NCBI GenBank assembly: GCA_028278645.1 | Contig: JANQDZ010000065.1 | Location: 35,178 to 99,177, forward strand | Source of the DNA: Longimicrobiales bacterium | Lineage (GTDB): Bacteria > Gemmatimonadota > Gemmatimonadetes > Longimicrobiales > Gaopeijiaceae | DNA length: 64,000 nt | Direction: 5' to 3' | Shown here: positions 7,954 through 17,266 of the stretch, piece after piece | How the letters are laid out: every line of letters starts with the position of its first letter | Numbering within the stretch: position 1 is the stretch's first letter | Position numbers and translations under genes: made by a program | Notes under the pieces: model-generated | The model's database searches: none | Told to the model about the DNA's origin: nothing | What the model saw: only the letters and a program-made list of their open reading frames with translations

Positions 7954-8627
7954 TCCAAAAACCAAAAATGACGGACCGAGCCCTCCGGACAATGGACGAT
8001 CTGAGCTCCTTGAAGTTCTGGGAAAACGGCCTTCTGCCGGTGGTTGCTCAGGATCTGGGCACGGGATCGGTACTCATGGTGGCCTTCGCAAACCGGGAAG
8101 CTCTGGAGAGAACCCTCGAAACCGGGCAGATGCACTACTGGTCCCGTTCCCGCCAGGAGTTGTGGCACAAGGGAGCAACGTCCGGAAACTTCCAGAACCT
8201 GGTTTCCCTCCACGAGGATTGTGACGCCGACACCCTCCTCGCTCTGGTGAACCAGGTTGGTCCGGCGTGTCACACCGGCGAGGCCACATGTTTTGGGGAA
8301 TTGCCGGAGGAGGACGGGGACGCGTCCGACCCGGAAGCCGACGGCAACCTGGAATCCGTCCTCCCCGCTCTGTGGGAGCGCCTGGAGGATCGGGCACTTC
8401 GCCGTCCTGAAGGCAGCTACACGGTGAGGCTCCTGGAAAATGAAAACCTCCGCCTCAAGAAGCTGGGAGAGGAAACGGCGGAGCTTCTCACCGCCCTGGC
8501 GAAAGAGGACGGCCATCGGATTCCTGAAGAGGCCGTGGACCTGCTTTACCACCTGATGGTGGCGCTGAAGGCCGCAGACGTGACCCTGGATGAAGTCCTG
8601 ACGGTTCTGGAATCCCGAATGGTATGA
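7950..8627 (+). CDS. hisI: Bifunctional phosphoribosyl-AMP cyclohydrolase / phosphoribosyl-ATP pyrophosphatase (HisIE)
   Basis: Steps 2 and 3 of the pathway in one 225-aa chain. The N-terminal HisI domain (about 20-115) has [19 protein letters not shown] and the metal-binding [10 protein letters not shown] and GPACHTG/TCF cysteines. After an acidic linker ([13 protein letters not shown]) comes the HisE domain (about 130-225) with [19 protein letters not shown] and [12 protein letters not shown], the MazG-like acidic metal site. Start ATG 7950 overlaps hisF as ATGA. An alternative start at the second Met (7968) cannot be excluded. Confidence 0.95.
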   Translation: MIQKPKMTDRALRTMDDLSSLKFWENGLLPVVAQDLGTGSVLMVAFANREALERTLETGQMHYWSRSRQELWHKGATSGNFQNLVSLHEDCDADTLLALVNQVGPACHTGEATCFGELPEEDGDASDPEADGNLESVLPALWERLEDRALRRPEGSYTVRLLENENLRLKKLGEETAELLTALAKEDGHRIPEEAVDLLYHLMVALKAADVTLDEVLTVLESRMV

Positions 8628-10423
8628 GTCTGGAGACCGAACTCCACGAAGAGGAGGCCCTGGGGAAGGCTTACGACGCCCGCCTCATGAAACGCCTCCT
8701 CAAGTACCTGGCACCTTATTGGTGGTTGGTTGGGCCTGCCGTACTCATCCTTGCCGCAGCCTCGGCTCTGGAGATCGTTGGTCCCTGGCTCACCAAAATC
8801 GCCCTGGATGAAGCGATCCCCGACGGAAACGGACGCCTGCTCTCCTTCCTGGCTATGGGTTTCCTGGGCGCCATGGTGGTCAGCTTTTTCCTCCAATACA
8901 CCCAGAGGATCCTCACCGCCTGGTTGGGCCAAAGGATCATGTACGATCTCCGAAAGGAGATCTTCGCCAAGCTCCAGAGGCTGGATCTGAGCTTCTACGA
9001 CCGGAACCCGGTCGGCCGCCTCATCACCCGTATCACCAGCGACGTCGAAACCCTCAACGAGCTTTTCGCTTCAGGAATCGTGACCGTCTTTGGGGACGTC
9101 TTCACGCTGACCTTCATCGTGGCGGCGATGCTCGGGATGGACTGGAAGCTGGCGCTGGTGGCATTCAGCGTACTTCCATTCGTCGCCTGGACCGCCTTCC
9201 TGTTCAGGGCCCGGGTGCGCAGCGCTTACCGGGACATCCGGGTTCGATTGGCCCGAATCAACTCGTTTCTTCACGAGCGTTTTACGGGTATCCGGGTGGT
9301 CCAGCTCTTCAACCGGGAGGAAAAGGACGCCCGGGAACACCACAGGGTAAACCTGGATTACCTGGAGGCCCATCTCCGATCCATCACTTACTACGCTCTT
9401 TTCTTCCCGGTCATCGAGCTCTTCACTGCCATCGCACTGGCCCTGATCATTTGGAACGGAGGAAGCTCGATCCTCGAGGGCACAGTAACCGTCGGCGTGG
9501 TCACGGCCTTTCTTCAGTATGCCGGCCGTTTTTTCCGACCGATCCAGGACCTTTCGGAGAAGTACAATCTTCTCCAAGGGGCCATGGCCTCATCCGAACG
9601 CATCTTCAAACTCCTGGACGAGGATATCGAGATCCTCGATCCTAAGGCGCCGATTCCCCTCCCTGCCTCCACCCGAGGGGAGATTGAGTTCCGGGACGTC
9701 TGGTTCGCATATGCACAAACGGAGGACGGGGAACCGGATTGGGTTTTGAAGGGAGTGAGCTTCAGGGTCGATCCAGCCGAGAAGATCGCCGTCGTGGGCC
9801 ATACCGGGGCCGGGAAGACCACCCTGGTCAACCTCCTCATGCGCTTCTACGAGCCCCAACGAGGATCCATCCTTCTTGACGGAGTGCCCATTCGGGACGT
9901 GAGCCTCAAGGACCTGCGGGACCGTATCGGCCTCGTACTCCAGGACGTTTTTCTTTTCAGCAGGGACGTGGGGTACAACATCCGCCTGGGCTCGGAAGAG
10001 ATCGGAGACACACAGATCCAGAGTGCGGCTCGGCGGGTGGGAGCAGACCGTATCGTAGGATTACTTCCAAGGGGCTACGACCAACCTCTGGGAGAGAGGG
10101 GAGCCTCCCTTTCGGTCGGGGAGAGGCAACTCCTTTCCTTCGCTCGGGCCCTGGCGTTCGACCCGAGCATCTTGATCCTGGACGAGGCCACCAGCTCGGT
10201 GGATTCCGAAATCGAGGCTCAGATCGAGGAAGCCACGAGCGAATTGATGAAAGGGAGAACCTCACTTGTCATCGCCCACCGTCTTTCGACGGTCCAAGGA
10301 GTGGATAGGATCCTGGTATTTCACCACGGGGAACTGAGGGAGATGGGATCTCACCAAGAACTCCTGGACAGGGGCGGACTCTATGCCCGTCTCCATGAGC
10401 TCCAATTCGCACCAGCCGTCTGA
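8624..10423 (+). CDS. ABC exporter, membrane-ATPase half transporter (MsbA/MdlB type)
   Basis: 599 aa: a six-helix transmembrane domain (about 25-330) followed by an ABC ATPase domain (about 350-595). Walker A is GHTGAGKTT (near residue 393), the Q loop VLQDVFLFS, the signature is LSVGERQ (Glu and Val instead of LSGGQ), Walker B ILILDEATSSVD and the switch IAHRLSTV. Such proteins dimerise in the inner membrane and export lipids, drugs or peptides; substrate cannot be read from sequence. It overlaps hisIE by 4 bp, so it is probably co-transcribed and translationally coupled with the his operon, although no histidine-related role is known. No partner half-transporter is adjacent, so a homodimer is likely. 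Confidence 0.88.
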   Translation: MSLETELHEEEALGKAYDARLMKRLLKYLAPYWWLVGPAVLILAAASALEIVGPWLTKIALDEAIPDGNGRLLSFLAMGFLGAMVVSFFLQYTQRILTAWLGQRIMYDLRKEIFAKLQRLDLSFYDRNPVGRLITRITSDVETLNELFASGIVTVFGDVFTLTFIVAAMLGMDWKLALVAFSVLPFVAWTAFLFRARVRSAYRDIRVRLARINSFLHERFTGIRVVQLFNREEKDAREHHRVNLDYLEAHLRSITYYALFFPVIELFTAIALALIIWNGGSSILEGTVTVGVVTAFLQYAGRFFRPIQDLSEKYNLLQGAMASSERIFKLLDEDIEILDPKAPIPLPASTRGEIEFRDVWFAYAQTEDGEPDWVLKGVSFRVDPAEKIAVVGHTGAGKTTLVNLLMRFYEPQRGSILLDGVPIRDVSLKDLRDRIGLVLQDVFLFSRDVGYNIRLGSEEIGDTQIQSAARRVGADRIVGLLPRGYDQPLGERGASLSVGERQLLSFARALAFDPSILILDEATSSVDSEIEAQIEEATSELMKGRTSLVIAHRLSTVQGVDRILVFHHGELREMGSHQELLDRGGLYARLHELQFAPAV

Positions 10424-10446
10424 GGGAATTCGCGGAAAGGTAGGCT

Positions 10447-10463
10447 GGGGGATTTGCTCCCCT
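10447..10463 (+). terminator. Small hairpin between convergent genes
   Basis: GGGGA (10448-10452) and TCCCC (10458-10462) form a 5-bp stem with a TTTGC loop in the 48-bp gap between the ABC exporter and the convergent lipoprotein gene. Only a poor T stretch follows, so it is a weak candidate. Confidence 0.3.
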
Positions 10464-10471
10464 TGTGGGAA

Positions 10472-11932
10472 TCAGCGGAGAGTCCCGACCACTCCCCCCG
10501 TATCGGGAGGGGGAATCGCCGACAGCGGTTTTTCCGGCTGCAAGCCCAATTGGGCAGGGACCGCGAGGTCAGGAAAAACCAGGGTGTCTTCCGGGGTGGG
10601 CTCCCCCTCCGGCGGCGCCTCACCCAGGACCTCGTATCGCTTTGAGATCGGTACGACTTCCCCACCCACACGCATCACGGGCTCCAGCCAGGAGGGGAGC
10701 CCACCCTTAGGCATGAGAGCCGACTCGGTGTACCGGCTACCAGGATTCCAGAGGATCCACTCCGTCACGCCTGCGTCATACGTCGCCTGGATCTGGGCCC
10801 TGATCTCCGGGGCATCATAGGGCGGCTGGCCCAGGGAGAAGTCCTGGAGCCAGGGGCGCACCAGGCCCGCCCCTTCCACAAGGGCCGAGCGGGAAACAGC
10901 GTCGCGGAGGGCCCTACGGACGATCTCGTACGGGTAGGCGTTGGGGGTTTCGTACCCGAAACTTCCCGGCCAATAGTGAGACGGATAAACCATAGGGAGC
11001 ACGGCATCGACCTGATCGACCATGGACTCCCACACCTGGCCAATCCCCACGTCTCTCCGGTAAGAGGTCGTAACGCCGAAGACGTCGGCGGTTACCAGGG
11101 CGCCTTCTTTTGCCAGTGCCTCCCTTGAGTATTTAAGGAAACCTCGGACAGCTTCCGCTCGGGTGCGGCCTTCAGATCCCGGGAAGACGGCCCTCCCCAT
11201 GAAGGCTTCGGGAGAATCGGGGAATCTCACATAGTCCCACTGGATCTCCGGAAAACCCGCCGCGGCGACCTCCTTGGCCAAGGCCACGTGGTATTCCCAA
11301 ACCCTCCGATCGTGGAAGTTCAGCCAGCGCACGCTGTCTTGATCGAACCAAACCCCACCGGCAGAGTCCTGAATCGCCAAGTCCGGCCGACCGTCCGAAA
11401 GGAGGGGGTCCTTCGCCACGACGATGCGGGCGATGGGGTAGATCCCAGCCTCCTTCAAGCGCTCCAACATGCCCGGCAGGTCTCGGATGCGGATCTCACC
11501 GGTGGCACCCACCTCCCGGGCCAACGGAACTTCACTGGCGTGGCTGACATACCCCGTGGCGTCCTTGATATCGATTACGAAGGAATTCACCTCGGTGCGA
11601 CGGGCCAGGGTGATTAGGGCCTCCCTACGGCGCGTGGACCCTGACGCCCAAGCGTTCAAATAAATGCCCCTGACATGCTCCGGCCGGGGGAACGCCTCGT
11701 TGGCCCGACGGCCCCTAGGTTGGGTCTCCTCACCGCCGTACTCAGTCTCCCCGATGGAATCCGAAGGCGGCACCGAATCCGGCAGGAAGAGAGAGTCGGC
11801 GGTCCGAAGGGAATCTGGAGACCGGAGGGATTCTTCAGGAACCGAGGCCGCGTCGCCATCCCCTCCCGGCCCGGAATCCCCACCACAGGCCGTCAAAGCC
11901 AGGGGGAGAAGAAGAAGGAATCGGGTTCGCAT
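10472..11932 (-). CDS. Lipoprotein with GH-like DUF4015 barrel
   Basis: 486 aa. The N-terminus MRTRFLLLLPLALTACGG is a lipoprotein signal with lipobox LTAC. A Ser/Asp/Pro-rich linker (about 20-80) precedes a domain starting VRGIYLNAWASGS that matches what I know of the putative glycosyl hydrolase family DUF4015 (YngK-like): VNSFVIDIKDATGYVSHAS, PIARIVVAKDPLL, IQWDYVRFPDS and DAVLPMVYPSHYW along the barrel strands. Asp and Glu residues at strand ends (IDIKD, QWDYVRFP) are probable active-site positions. A membrane-anchored carbohydrate-active enzyme is inferred; substrate unknown. It is convergent with the ABC exporter and single in its transcript. Confidence 0.82.
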   Translation of the reverse strand: MRTRFLLLLPLALTACGGDSGPGGDGDAASVPEESLRSPDSLRTADSLFLPDSVPPSDSIGETEYGGEETQPRGRRANEAFPRPEHVRGIYLNAWASGSTRRREALITLARRTEVNSFVIDIKDATGYVSHASEVPLAREVGATGEIRIRDLPGMLERLKEAGIYPIARIVVAKDPLLSDGRPDLAIQDSAGGVWFDQDSVRWLNFHDRRVWEYHVALAKEVAAAGFPEIQWDYVRFPDSPEAFMGRAVFPGSEGRTRAEAVRGFLKYSREALAKEGALVTADVFGVTTSYRRDVGIGQVWESMVDQVDAVLPMVYPSHYWPGSFGYETPNAYPYEIVRRALRDAVSRSALVEGAGLVRPWLQDFSLGQPPYDAPEIRAQIQATYDAGVTEWILWNPGSRYTESALMPKGGLPSWLEPVMRVGGEVVPISKRYEVLGEAPPEGEPTPEDTLVFPDLAVPAQLGLQPEKPLSAIPPPDTGGVVGTLR

Positions 11933-12050
11933 CAGAGGTCCTTGTTGTTAGCACCACGGGTCCGTGGCCAGGAATATAACCCTCCCAAAGGTTCGACCCC
12001 TTAGATGCCATCTGGATCCCCAGCCAAGGAGAGCGGTACCTTTCAGCAAC

Positions 12051-12251
12051 ATGAACTATCAAGTGACCATCCGTTACGGACAGAAGAGCCAGCGGTACCT
12101 CACGCTCCCCGTTGAGTCGGAGGATCTTGCGGATGCCCTGCGAGCAGCAGCCGACGGAATCCCGGTGGACATCCTCCCCGAGGCCGACCTGGTGGAGATC
12201 CGGGTGGCGCCGGATTTTGAGAAGAGCTCCTCGGACCCAGAAGACCCGTGA
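12051..12251 (+). CDS. Small conserved-looking protein, 66 aa
   Basis: A compact acidic 66-aa product starting MNYQVTIRYGQKSQRYLTL with a helix-like middle (SEDLADALRAAADGIP) and a strand LVEIRVAPDF. The frame is open further upstream to 11964, but that extension is Arg/Pro-rich and overlaps the promoter area of the divergent lipoprotein gene, so the ATG at 12051 is preferred. AAGGAG at 12026-12031 is too far upstream for an ideal ribosome site. The pattern of alternating strand and helix looks like a real folded protein. Function is unknown to me. Confidence 0.6.
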   Translation: MNYQVTIRYGQKSQRYLTLPVESEDLADALRAAADGIPVDILPEADLVEIRVAPDFEKSSSDPEDP

Positions 12252-12425
12252 AGCCGGTCGAGACGGCGTCAGGCAGGCACATCCACACCTGGTCGAGGCA
12301 GTCGGGAGCCTCCATCGGTGGAAGACGTGACAGTCGGTTTTCGTACTGAGAATAAGGGTCTCTCTCGCCATCTAAGGCTCGAGGGTCCTCGGATCAACTT
12401 TCTGTAGCACCTAAGGAGGAATGTC

Positions 12426-13316
12426 ATGGGTCTAGCGATCCTGGCCATAATGGTCATCGCAATCGGGGCGATGCTTAGAATCCTGGCTCCCAGCATGGGA
12501 GAAAAGACCGGATCGGTTCGACTCCTTTCCTACGTCATCATGCTGTTCGGAATGGGCCTGGCCGTCATGAACGCCGTAGTCCTCATCCAGGTCGGGGAGG
12601 TCGGGGTCAAACACTTCCTGGGCCGGGTGTCCCAGAACCCGCTGGGGCAGGGCGTGCATATCGTGAATCCGTTCGCGTCCATTGAAAAGATGTCCATCCG
12701 GGAACAGGCCTTCCCAACCGATGGAGGGATCGAGAGCATCGAGGCCCAAACCTCGGAACAACTGAATGTGAATCTGGAGATCTCCATGCTGTACCGGATC
12801 GACGGAGCCAACGCTCCCGATCTCTACCAGCGCATCGGGACCGAAAGGCAGATCACCAGCCGTATTGTCCTGAACGCTGTCCGGAATGGGGTGCGGGACG
12901 CCGTGGCCACCAAGTCCATCAACGAGATCTTCTCCCCCAACCGTCGTGAAGTAGCCAACGACATGAAGCGAGAGATCCAGGCCAAGGCCGGAGACCGGAT
13001 CGAGGTTATCGACGTCTTCGTCCGGGACGTTCAGGCGCCACCCAGGGTCCGGGAAGCCATCGAAGAGAAGCTCCAGCGGGAACAGCAGGTAGCTGCCGAG
13101 GCATTCCAGACCGAGATCATCCAGGAGCGGGCCCGGCAGCAGGCTGAGGAGGCCAAGGGTATCGCCGAAGCCCAGAGGATCATCTCCGAGGGCCTGACGC
13201 CTGAGTACCTGACCTTCTTCTACATCCAACAGTTGACCGCCATGCCCGACAACACGGTCGTTTATGTTCCGACGGAGGGCGGGATCCCTCTGATCCGGAA
13301 CCTCGGCGGCCGTTAG
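12426..13316 (+). CDS. SPFH/prohibitin-family membrane protein
   Basis: 296 aa. Two hydrophobic helices at the N-terminus (about 3-25 and 33-58) are followed by an SPFH domain (VLIQVGEVGVKHFLGRVSQNPLGQGVHIVNPF, with the sequence continuing to about 230) and a charged coiled-coil (IEEKLQREQQVAAEAFQTE ... QQAEEAKGIAEAQRII). Prohibitin-like proteins assemble as rings on the membrane and act as scaffolds or protease regulators; here the partner is not evident. The start is supported by AAGGAGG at 12413-12419, 6 nt before the ATG. The neighbouring downstream gene is a zinc metallopeptidase. Confidence 0.88.
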   Translation: MGLAILAIMVIAIGAMLRILAPSMGEKTGSVRLLSYVIMLFGMGLAVMNAVVLIQVGEVGVKHFLGRVSQNPLGQGVHIVNPFASIEKMSIREQAFPTDGGIESIEAQTSEQLNVNLEISMLYRIDGANAPDLYQRIGTERQITSRIVLNAVRNGVRDAVATKSINEIFSPNRREVANDMKREIQAKAGDRIEVIDVFVRDVQAPPRVREAIEEKLQREQQVAAEAFQTEIIQERARQQAEEAKGIAEAQRIISEGLTPEYLTFFYIQQLTAMPDNTVVYVPTEGGIPLIRNLGGR

Positions 13317-13346
13317 GCGGCCGCCAGAGACCGAAGGATTCCAGCG

Positions 13347-14501
13347 TTGACCGGAGCACGAGGAGAGCCCGAGCGGAACGGGCCCGGCGAAGGCCGGGCC
13401 CGCCGCATTCCCCGTCCCATCCTGGTGGGAGGTGTTCTTTTACCTATGGCCCTCCTCCTTTTTTCCTGCTCGGGATGCTCCCCGGTGTACCTGGCCAAGG
13501 CCGGGTGGGCGGAGATGAAGATCCTGAAGGGCCGGCGACCTCTGGACGAAGTCATCAACGACAAAAAGACGACGGAGGAAACCCGGCACAAGCTCCGACT
13601 GGCCAGACAGGCCCGTTCCTTCGCCATTCACCAGCTCGGGCTGGACGCGGGGGATTCCTACACCAGCTTCACCCAACTGGAATCCGATACCCTGGCCTGG
13701 GTCCTCTCAGCGGCCTATAAGGACCGTTTGGAGTCCAAGACCTGGTGGTTCCCCATCGTAGGGCGGGTACCCTACAAAGGGTATATGAGCCAGAAGGGTG
13801 GGGAAAAAGCCGAACGCAAGCTGCAGGAGGAAGGCTTCGACACGTACCTCCGGACCACGTCGGCGTTCAGCACCTTGGGATGGTTCGCGGACCCCATTCT
13901 CTCCACGCTCCTCAAGTACGACGATGTGGAGTTCGTGACCACGATCATCCACGAACTCACGCACAATCATCTCTTCGTCTCGGGCAAGGTCCGATTCAAC
14001 GAGAGCTTCGCGACGTTCGTGGGGCGAGCGGGGGCCATCAGGTTCTTTTGCGGGCCGGAAGGGACGCCCCAGTCCCCCGACTGCCTCACGGCGATCCGCC
14101 GGGTGGACGACTACAACAACTTCTCCTCCTTCCTGAACGGCTTTGTGTCCGAGCTGGAGGAGATCTACTCCTCCCCGACCCTCACAGTCGAGGAGAAGAT
14201 CGAAGCCAGAGAAGCGTTGCTCCTTCGGGAAAGGGAGCAGTGGGGAGGGCCTCCAAGGTCCGAGGAGTTTCCCCTCATCGCGGGTTTCGTAAACAGGCCC
14301 CTGAACAACGCCATCCTCATGGGTCGCATACGCTACTTCCACCGGCTCGGGGGATTTTCCCAGGTCCTCAAAGACCACGACGACGACCTCCGAGCAGCAA
14401 TCGGCTACTTCAAGGAGGGTGTGGAGTCCGTGGAAGATCCATTCGATCTCCTTCCTCCCGACGATTCCATCAGCATCCGGGGAGTACCACCAGGAAGCTG
14501 A
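13347..14501 (+). CDS. Putative zinc metallopeptidase, Aminopep (PF10023) type, exported
   Basis: Up to 384 aa. The metalloprotease motif TIIHELTHNHLF (HExxH) is followed by FNESFATFVG, the pair typical of the putative aminopeptidase family PF10023. The N-terminus has Arg residues then a hydrophobic run ILVGGVLLPMALLLFSCSGC, so it is exported or lipid-anchored; the lipobox is imperfect. The start is uncertain: TTG 13347 keeps the basic n-region but a very stable hairpin lies inside it; GTG 13425 or ATG 13446 are alternatives that trim the n-region. Downstream parts are rich in Arg/Glu helices. It follows the SPFH gene by 30 bp and could be co-transcribed with it. Confidence 0.8.
   Translation: MTGARGEPERNGPGEGRARRIPRPILVGGVLLPMALLLFSCSGCSPVYLAKAGWAEMKILKGRRPLDEVINDKKTTEETRHKLRLARQARSFAIHQLGLDAGDSYTSFTQLESDTLAWVLSAAYKDRLESKTWWFPIVGRVPYKGYMSQKGGEKAERKLQEEGFDTYLRTTSAFSTLGWFADPILSTLLKYDDVEFVTTIIHELTHNHLFVSGKVRFNESFATFVGRAGAIRFFCGPEGTPQSPDCLTAIRRVDDYNNFSSFLNGFVSELEEIYSSPTLTVEEKIEAREALLLREREQWGGPPRSEEFPLIAGFVNRPLNNAILMGRIRYFHRLGGFSQVLKDHDDDLRAAIGYFKEGVESVEDPFDLLPPDDSISIRGVPPGS
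13379..13402 (+). terminator. Very stable GC hairpin after the SPFH gene
   Basis: CGGGCCCGGC (13379-13388) and GCCGGGCCCG (13393-13402) give a perfect 10-bp stem with a GAAG tetraloop. No T tract follows. It may end or attenuate transcription of the SPFH gene, and its position argues that the peptidase gene starts downstream of it. Confidence 0.45.
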
Positions 14502-14526
14502 AGAGGTATGGCCTTCCTCGCCCGCC

Positions 14527-14553
14527 CGGCCTCGAATCCCTCCGTCGAGGCCG
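14527..14553 (+). terminator. Hairpin between metallopeptidase and leuS
   Basis: CGGCCTCGA (14527-14535) and TCGAGGCCG (14545-14553) form a 9-bp perfect stem with a 9-nt loop, with no clear T tract. Immediately after it, TTGAAC (14554-14559), 17 nt and TAACTT (14577-14582) could serve as the leuS promoter. I saw no T-box or leucine leader peptide here. Confidence 0.4.
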
Positions 14554-14655
14554 TTGAACCCGACACCCCCCCCAACTAACTTGGCGGTTTATCGTTTCGG
14601 GGAAATCGGGGCGGCGAACGCCGTGCCGACCCTTGAACCAGGGACCCAGAGTTCG

Positions 14656-17172
14656 ATGGAACAGGACCGACAGGACGTTTATTCCCCCGGCGAGATCGAG
14701 GGAAAATGGCAGGCCGCCTGGGACGATCGGGGAACGAACAGTTTCACCGAAGAGATGTTCAGGAGTGCTCAGGAGCCGTTCTATAACCTCATGATGTTCC
14801 CCTATCCCTCTGCCGAGGGGCTTCATGTAGGGAACATCTATGCGTTCACCGGCGCCGACGTCCACGGCCGGTATCAGCGGCTTACCGGGAAGGCGGTCTT
14901 CGAACCCATCGGGTTTGATGCCTTCGGGATCCACTCCGAAAACTTCGCCCTGAAGCAGGGGGTCAATCCTATGGATCTGACCCCGAAGAACGTCGCGAAC
15001 TTCACCCGGCAGCTCCGCCGAATCGGGGGGATGTTCGACTGGGATCACACGGTAAACACCTCCGAGCCGGATTATTACCGGTGGACCCAGTGGATCTTCG
15101 TCCAGCTGTTCAAGGCCGGCCTGGCCGAACGGAAGGAAGCGCCGGTCAACTGGTGCCCGGACTGCATGACGGTTCTGGCAAACGAGCAGGTGATCAACGG
15201 TCTCTGCGAGCGCTGCGACACGCCGGTGGAACAGCGACGGATCGCCCAGTGGTTCTTCCGGATCACCGACTATGCCCAGCGGCTGTTGGACAACCTGAAG
15301 AACATCGACTGGTCCGAGACCACGCTGAAGGCCCAGGAGAACTGGATCGGTCGGAGTGAGGGCGCGACGCTGAAATTTCCGGTGTTGGCCACCACCACGG
15401 AGGGACCTGAGGGCCCACTCCCCCCCGGGGTGACGGCTTGGGTACCCGCCGAGGGTACGCCACCCATTTCGGTCTTCACCACCCGACCGGACACGGTCAA
15501 CGGAGCCACGTATATGGTCCTGGCCCCGGAGCACCCCCTGGTGGCGGAGATCACCACCCCCGACCGGAAGGCCGAAGTGGAGGCCTATCAGGAAGAGGCG
15601 GCCAAGCTGGACCTGGTTGCCCGGCAAAAGGTGGACAAGACGAAGACCGGGGTGTTCACCGGGGGCTACTGTACAAACCCGGCCACGAACCAGCCCATCC
15701 CCATCTGGATCGCAGACTACGTCCTCATCGAGTACGGCACGGGGGCCATCATGGCGGTGCCGGGCCATGACCAGAGGGACTTCGAGTTCGCCGAGGTCTT
15801 TGACCTGCCGATCCCAAGGGTTGTCGCAGGCCCAGGGGACGACGCCGACACCCCCCTCGAGGAGGCCTACGTCGGCGACGGCGTCCTGGTGAACTCGGGC
15901 CACTTCGATGGACTCCCTTGGCGGGAGGGGGCCCGGGCCATCGTAGAATGGCTGGAGAAGAGGGAGTTGGCGGAACCCCAGGTGAACTACCGCCTCCACG
16001 ACTGGTGTATCTCCCGACAGAGATACTGGGGCCCTCCCATTCCCATCATTCATTGCGACAAGTGTGGCCCGGTGGCGGTCCCCGAAGCAGATCTCCCGGT
16101 TGTCCTCCCAAGACTGGAAGACTTCAAGCCGGACGACTCAGGGGTGAGCCCCCTGGCCCGAGTGGAAGAGTGGTATAAGACCGAGTGCCCCGAATGTGGT
16201 GAGGGTGCCCGTAGAGAGACGGACGTGTCGGACACCTTCCTAGACTCGTCCTGGTACTTCCTCAGGTATCCGTCCACCGACCATGAGGACATCCCCATGG
16301 ATGCGGAGATCACCAAACGGTGGCTCCCGGTGGACTGCTACATCGGCGGTGAAGAACACGCGGTCCTGCACCTCCTCTACGCGCGGTTCATCACCATGGC
16401 CCTAAAGGACATGGGGCAGGTGGATTTCGAGGAGCCGTTCCTGAAGTTCCGCAAGCACGGCCTCATCATCCGTGAGGGGGCCAAGATGTCCAAGAGCAAG
16501 GGGAACGTGATCGTGCCGGATCCCATCATCGAGGAGTTCGGTGCCGACACGTTCCGCATCTATCTCATGTTCCTGGGACCCTTCGCGGAAGGCGGGGACT
16601 ACCGGGACGAGGGCATTCAAGGACCCTTCGGGTTCCTGCACCGCCTGTTCGATACGGTGGTGTCGGCCATCGCAAATTCCCAACCCGACACCCCTCCCGA
16701 TCCCCAGGTGGAGCAGAAGCTACACAAGACGATCAAACAGGTTTCCGAGCAGATTCCCAACCTCCAGTACAACACCGCCATCGCCGCCATGATGGAGTAC
16801 CTGAACGCCGCCAGAGCCGGGGGACGACAGGCCGTCCGGGCCGAAGTGGAAGCTCTGGTTCCCCTCGTCGCCCCGTTCGCGCCCCACCTGGCAGAAGAGC
16901 TGTGGGAGCGGTTGGGTAACGAACAGTCGGTGTTCGAGGGAGCCAACTGGCCGGCCTTTGATCCTCAGAAGGTGGCCGAGGAAACAGTGAAGATCGCGGT
17001 GCAGGTGAACGGGAAACTCCGCGGCACCGTGGAGGCCCCCGCCGGTTCGAGCCAAGAGGAGGTGGAATCTCTTGCTCGGGCTCAGGAGAACGTCACCCGA
17101 CACCTGGACGGAACAACGGTGCGCAGAGTCATCTTTGTCCCCAATCGCCTACTGAACTTTGTGGTGGGATGA
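14656..17172 (+). CDS. leuS: Leucyl-tRNA synthetase
   Basis: Class I aminoacyl-tRNA synthetase charging tRNA-Leu; cytosolic. 838 aa from ATG 14656, normal bacterial length. HIGH-type motif EGLHVGN near residue 55, zinc-binding CPDC/CERC in the insertion (about 171-200), the CP1 editing domain (about 225-420, with TTRPDTVNGATYMVLAPEHP), the KMSKS loop AKMSKSKGN near 610, then the anticodon-binding domain and the C-terminal VQVNGKLRGT extension. The frame is open up to 14419, but that part overlaps the previous gene and is Pro/Arg-rich junk before MEQDRQDVYSPGEIEGKWQ, the normal beginning. The ribosome site is weak. Confidence 0.97.
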   Translation: MEQDRQDVYSPGEIEGKWQAAWDDRGTNSFTEEMFRSAQEPFYNLMMFPYPSAEGLHVGNIYAFTGADVHGRYQRLTGKAVFEPIGFDAFGIHSENFALKQGVNPMDLTPKNVANFTRQLRRIGGMFDWDHTVNTSEPDYYRWTQWIFVQLFKAGLAERKEAPVNWCPDCMTVLANEQVINGLCERCDTPVEQRRIAQWFFRITDYAQRLLDNLKNIDWSETTLKAQENWIGRSEGATLKFPVLATTTEGPEGPLPPGVTAWVPAEGTPPISVFTTRPDTVNGATYMVLAPEHPLVAEITTPDRKAEVEAYQEEAAKLDLVARQKVDKTKTGVFTGGYCTNPATNQPIPIWIADYVLIEYGTGAIMAVPGHDQRDFEFAEVFDLPIPRVVAGPGDDADTPLEEAYVGDGVLVNSGHFDGLPWREGARAIVEWLEKRELAEPQVNYRLHDWCISRQRYWGPPIPIIHCDKCGPVAVPEADLPVVLPRLEDFKPDDSGVSPLARVEEWYKTECPECGEGARRETDVSDTFLDSSWYFLRYPSTDHEDIPMDAEITKRWLPVDCYIGGEEHAVLHLLYARFITMALKDMGQVDFEEPFLKFRKHGLIIREGAKMSKSKGNVIVPDPIIEEFGADTFRIYLMFLGPFAEGGDYRDEGIQGPFGFLHRLFDTVVSAIANSQPDTPPDPQVEQKLHKTIKQVSEQIPNLQYNTAIAAMMEYLNAARAGGRQAVRAEVEALVPLVAPFAPHLAEELWERLGNEQSVFEGANWPAFDPQKVAEETVKIAVQVNGKLRGTVEAPAGSSQEEVESLARAQENVTRHLDGTTVRRVIFVPNRLLNFVVG

Positions 17173-17204
17173 AGACCTTACTCCCGACCTCAAGAGAACC
17201 ATGA

Positions 17205-17245
17205 AAGAAGGCCGCCTCGGACATCATCCGTCCGGGCGGCTTCTT
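17205..17245 (+). terminator. Terminator hairpin between leuS and tkt
   Basis: A long imperfect stem: AAGAA, a bulged G, GCCGCC, a bulged T and CGGAC pair with GTCCG, GGCGGC and TTCTT around a 7-nt loop (17223-17229). The A-rich left and T-rich right flanks resemble a bidirectional intrinsic terminator with a degenerate T tract (TTCTTC). It probably separates leuS from tkt transcription. Confidence 0.55.
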
Positions 17246-17266
17246 CACGCTACGGAGTCAAACCGA

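Noticed and set aside
14419..14655. N-terminal extension of leuS
   Set aside because: It overlaps the previous gene and a hairpin; the normal LeuRS N-terminus begins at 14656.
14470..16053. A 527-codon open frame on the minus strand opposite leuS
   Set aside because: It mirrors the leuS codons, is Pro/Gly/Arg/His-biased and has no domain or start signal; leuS is certain.
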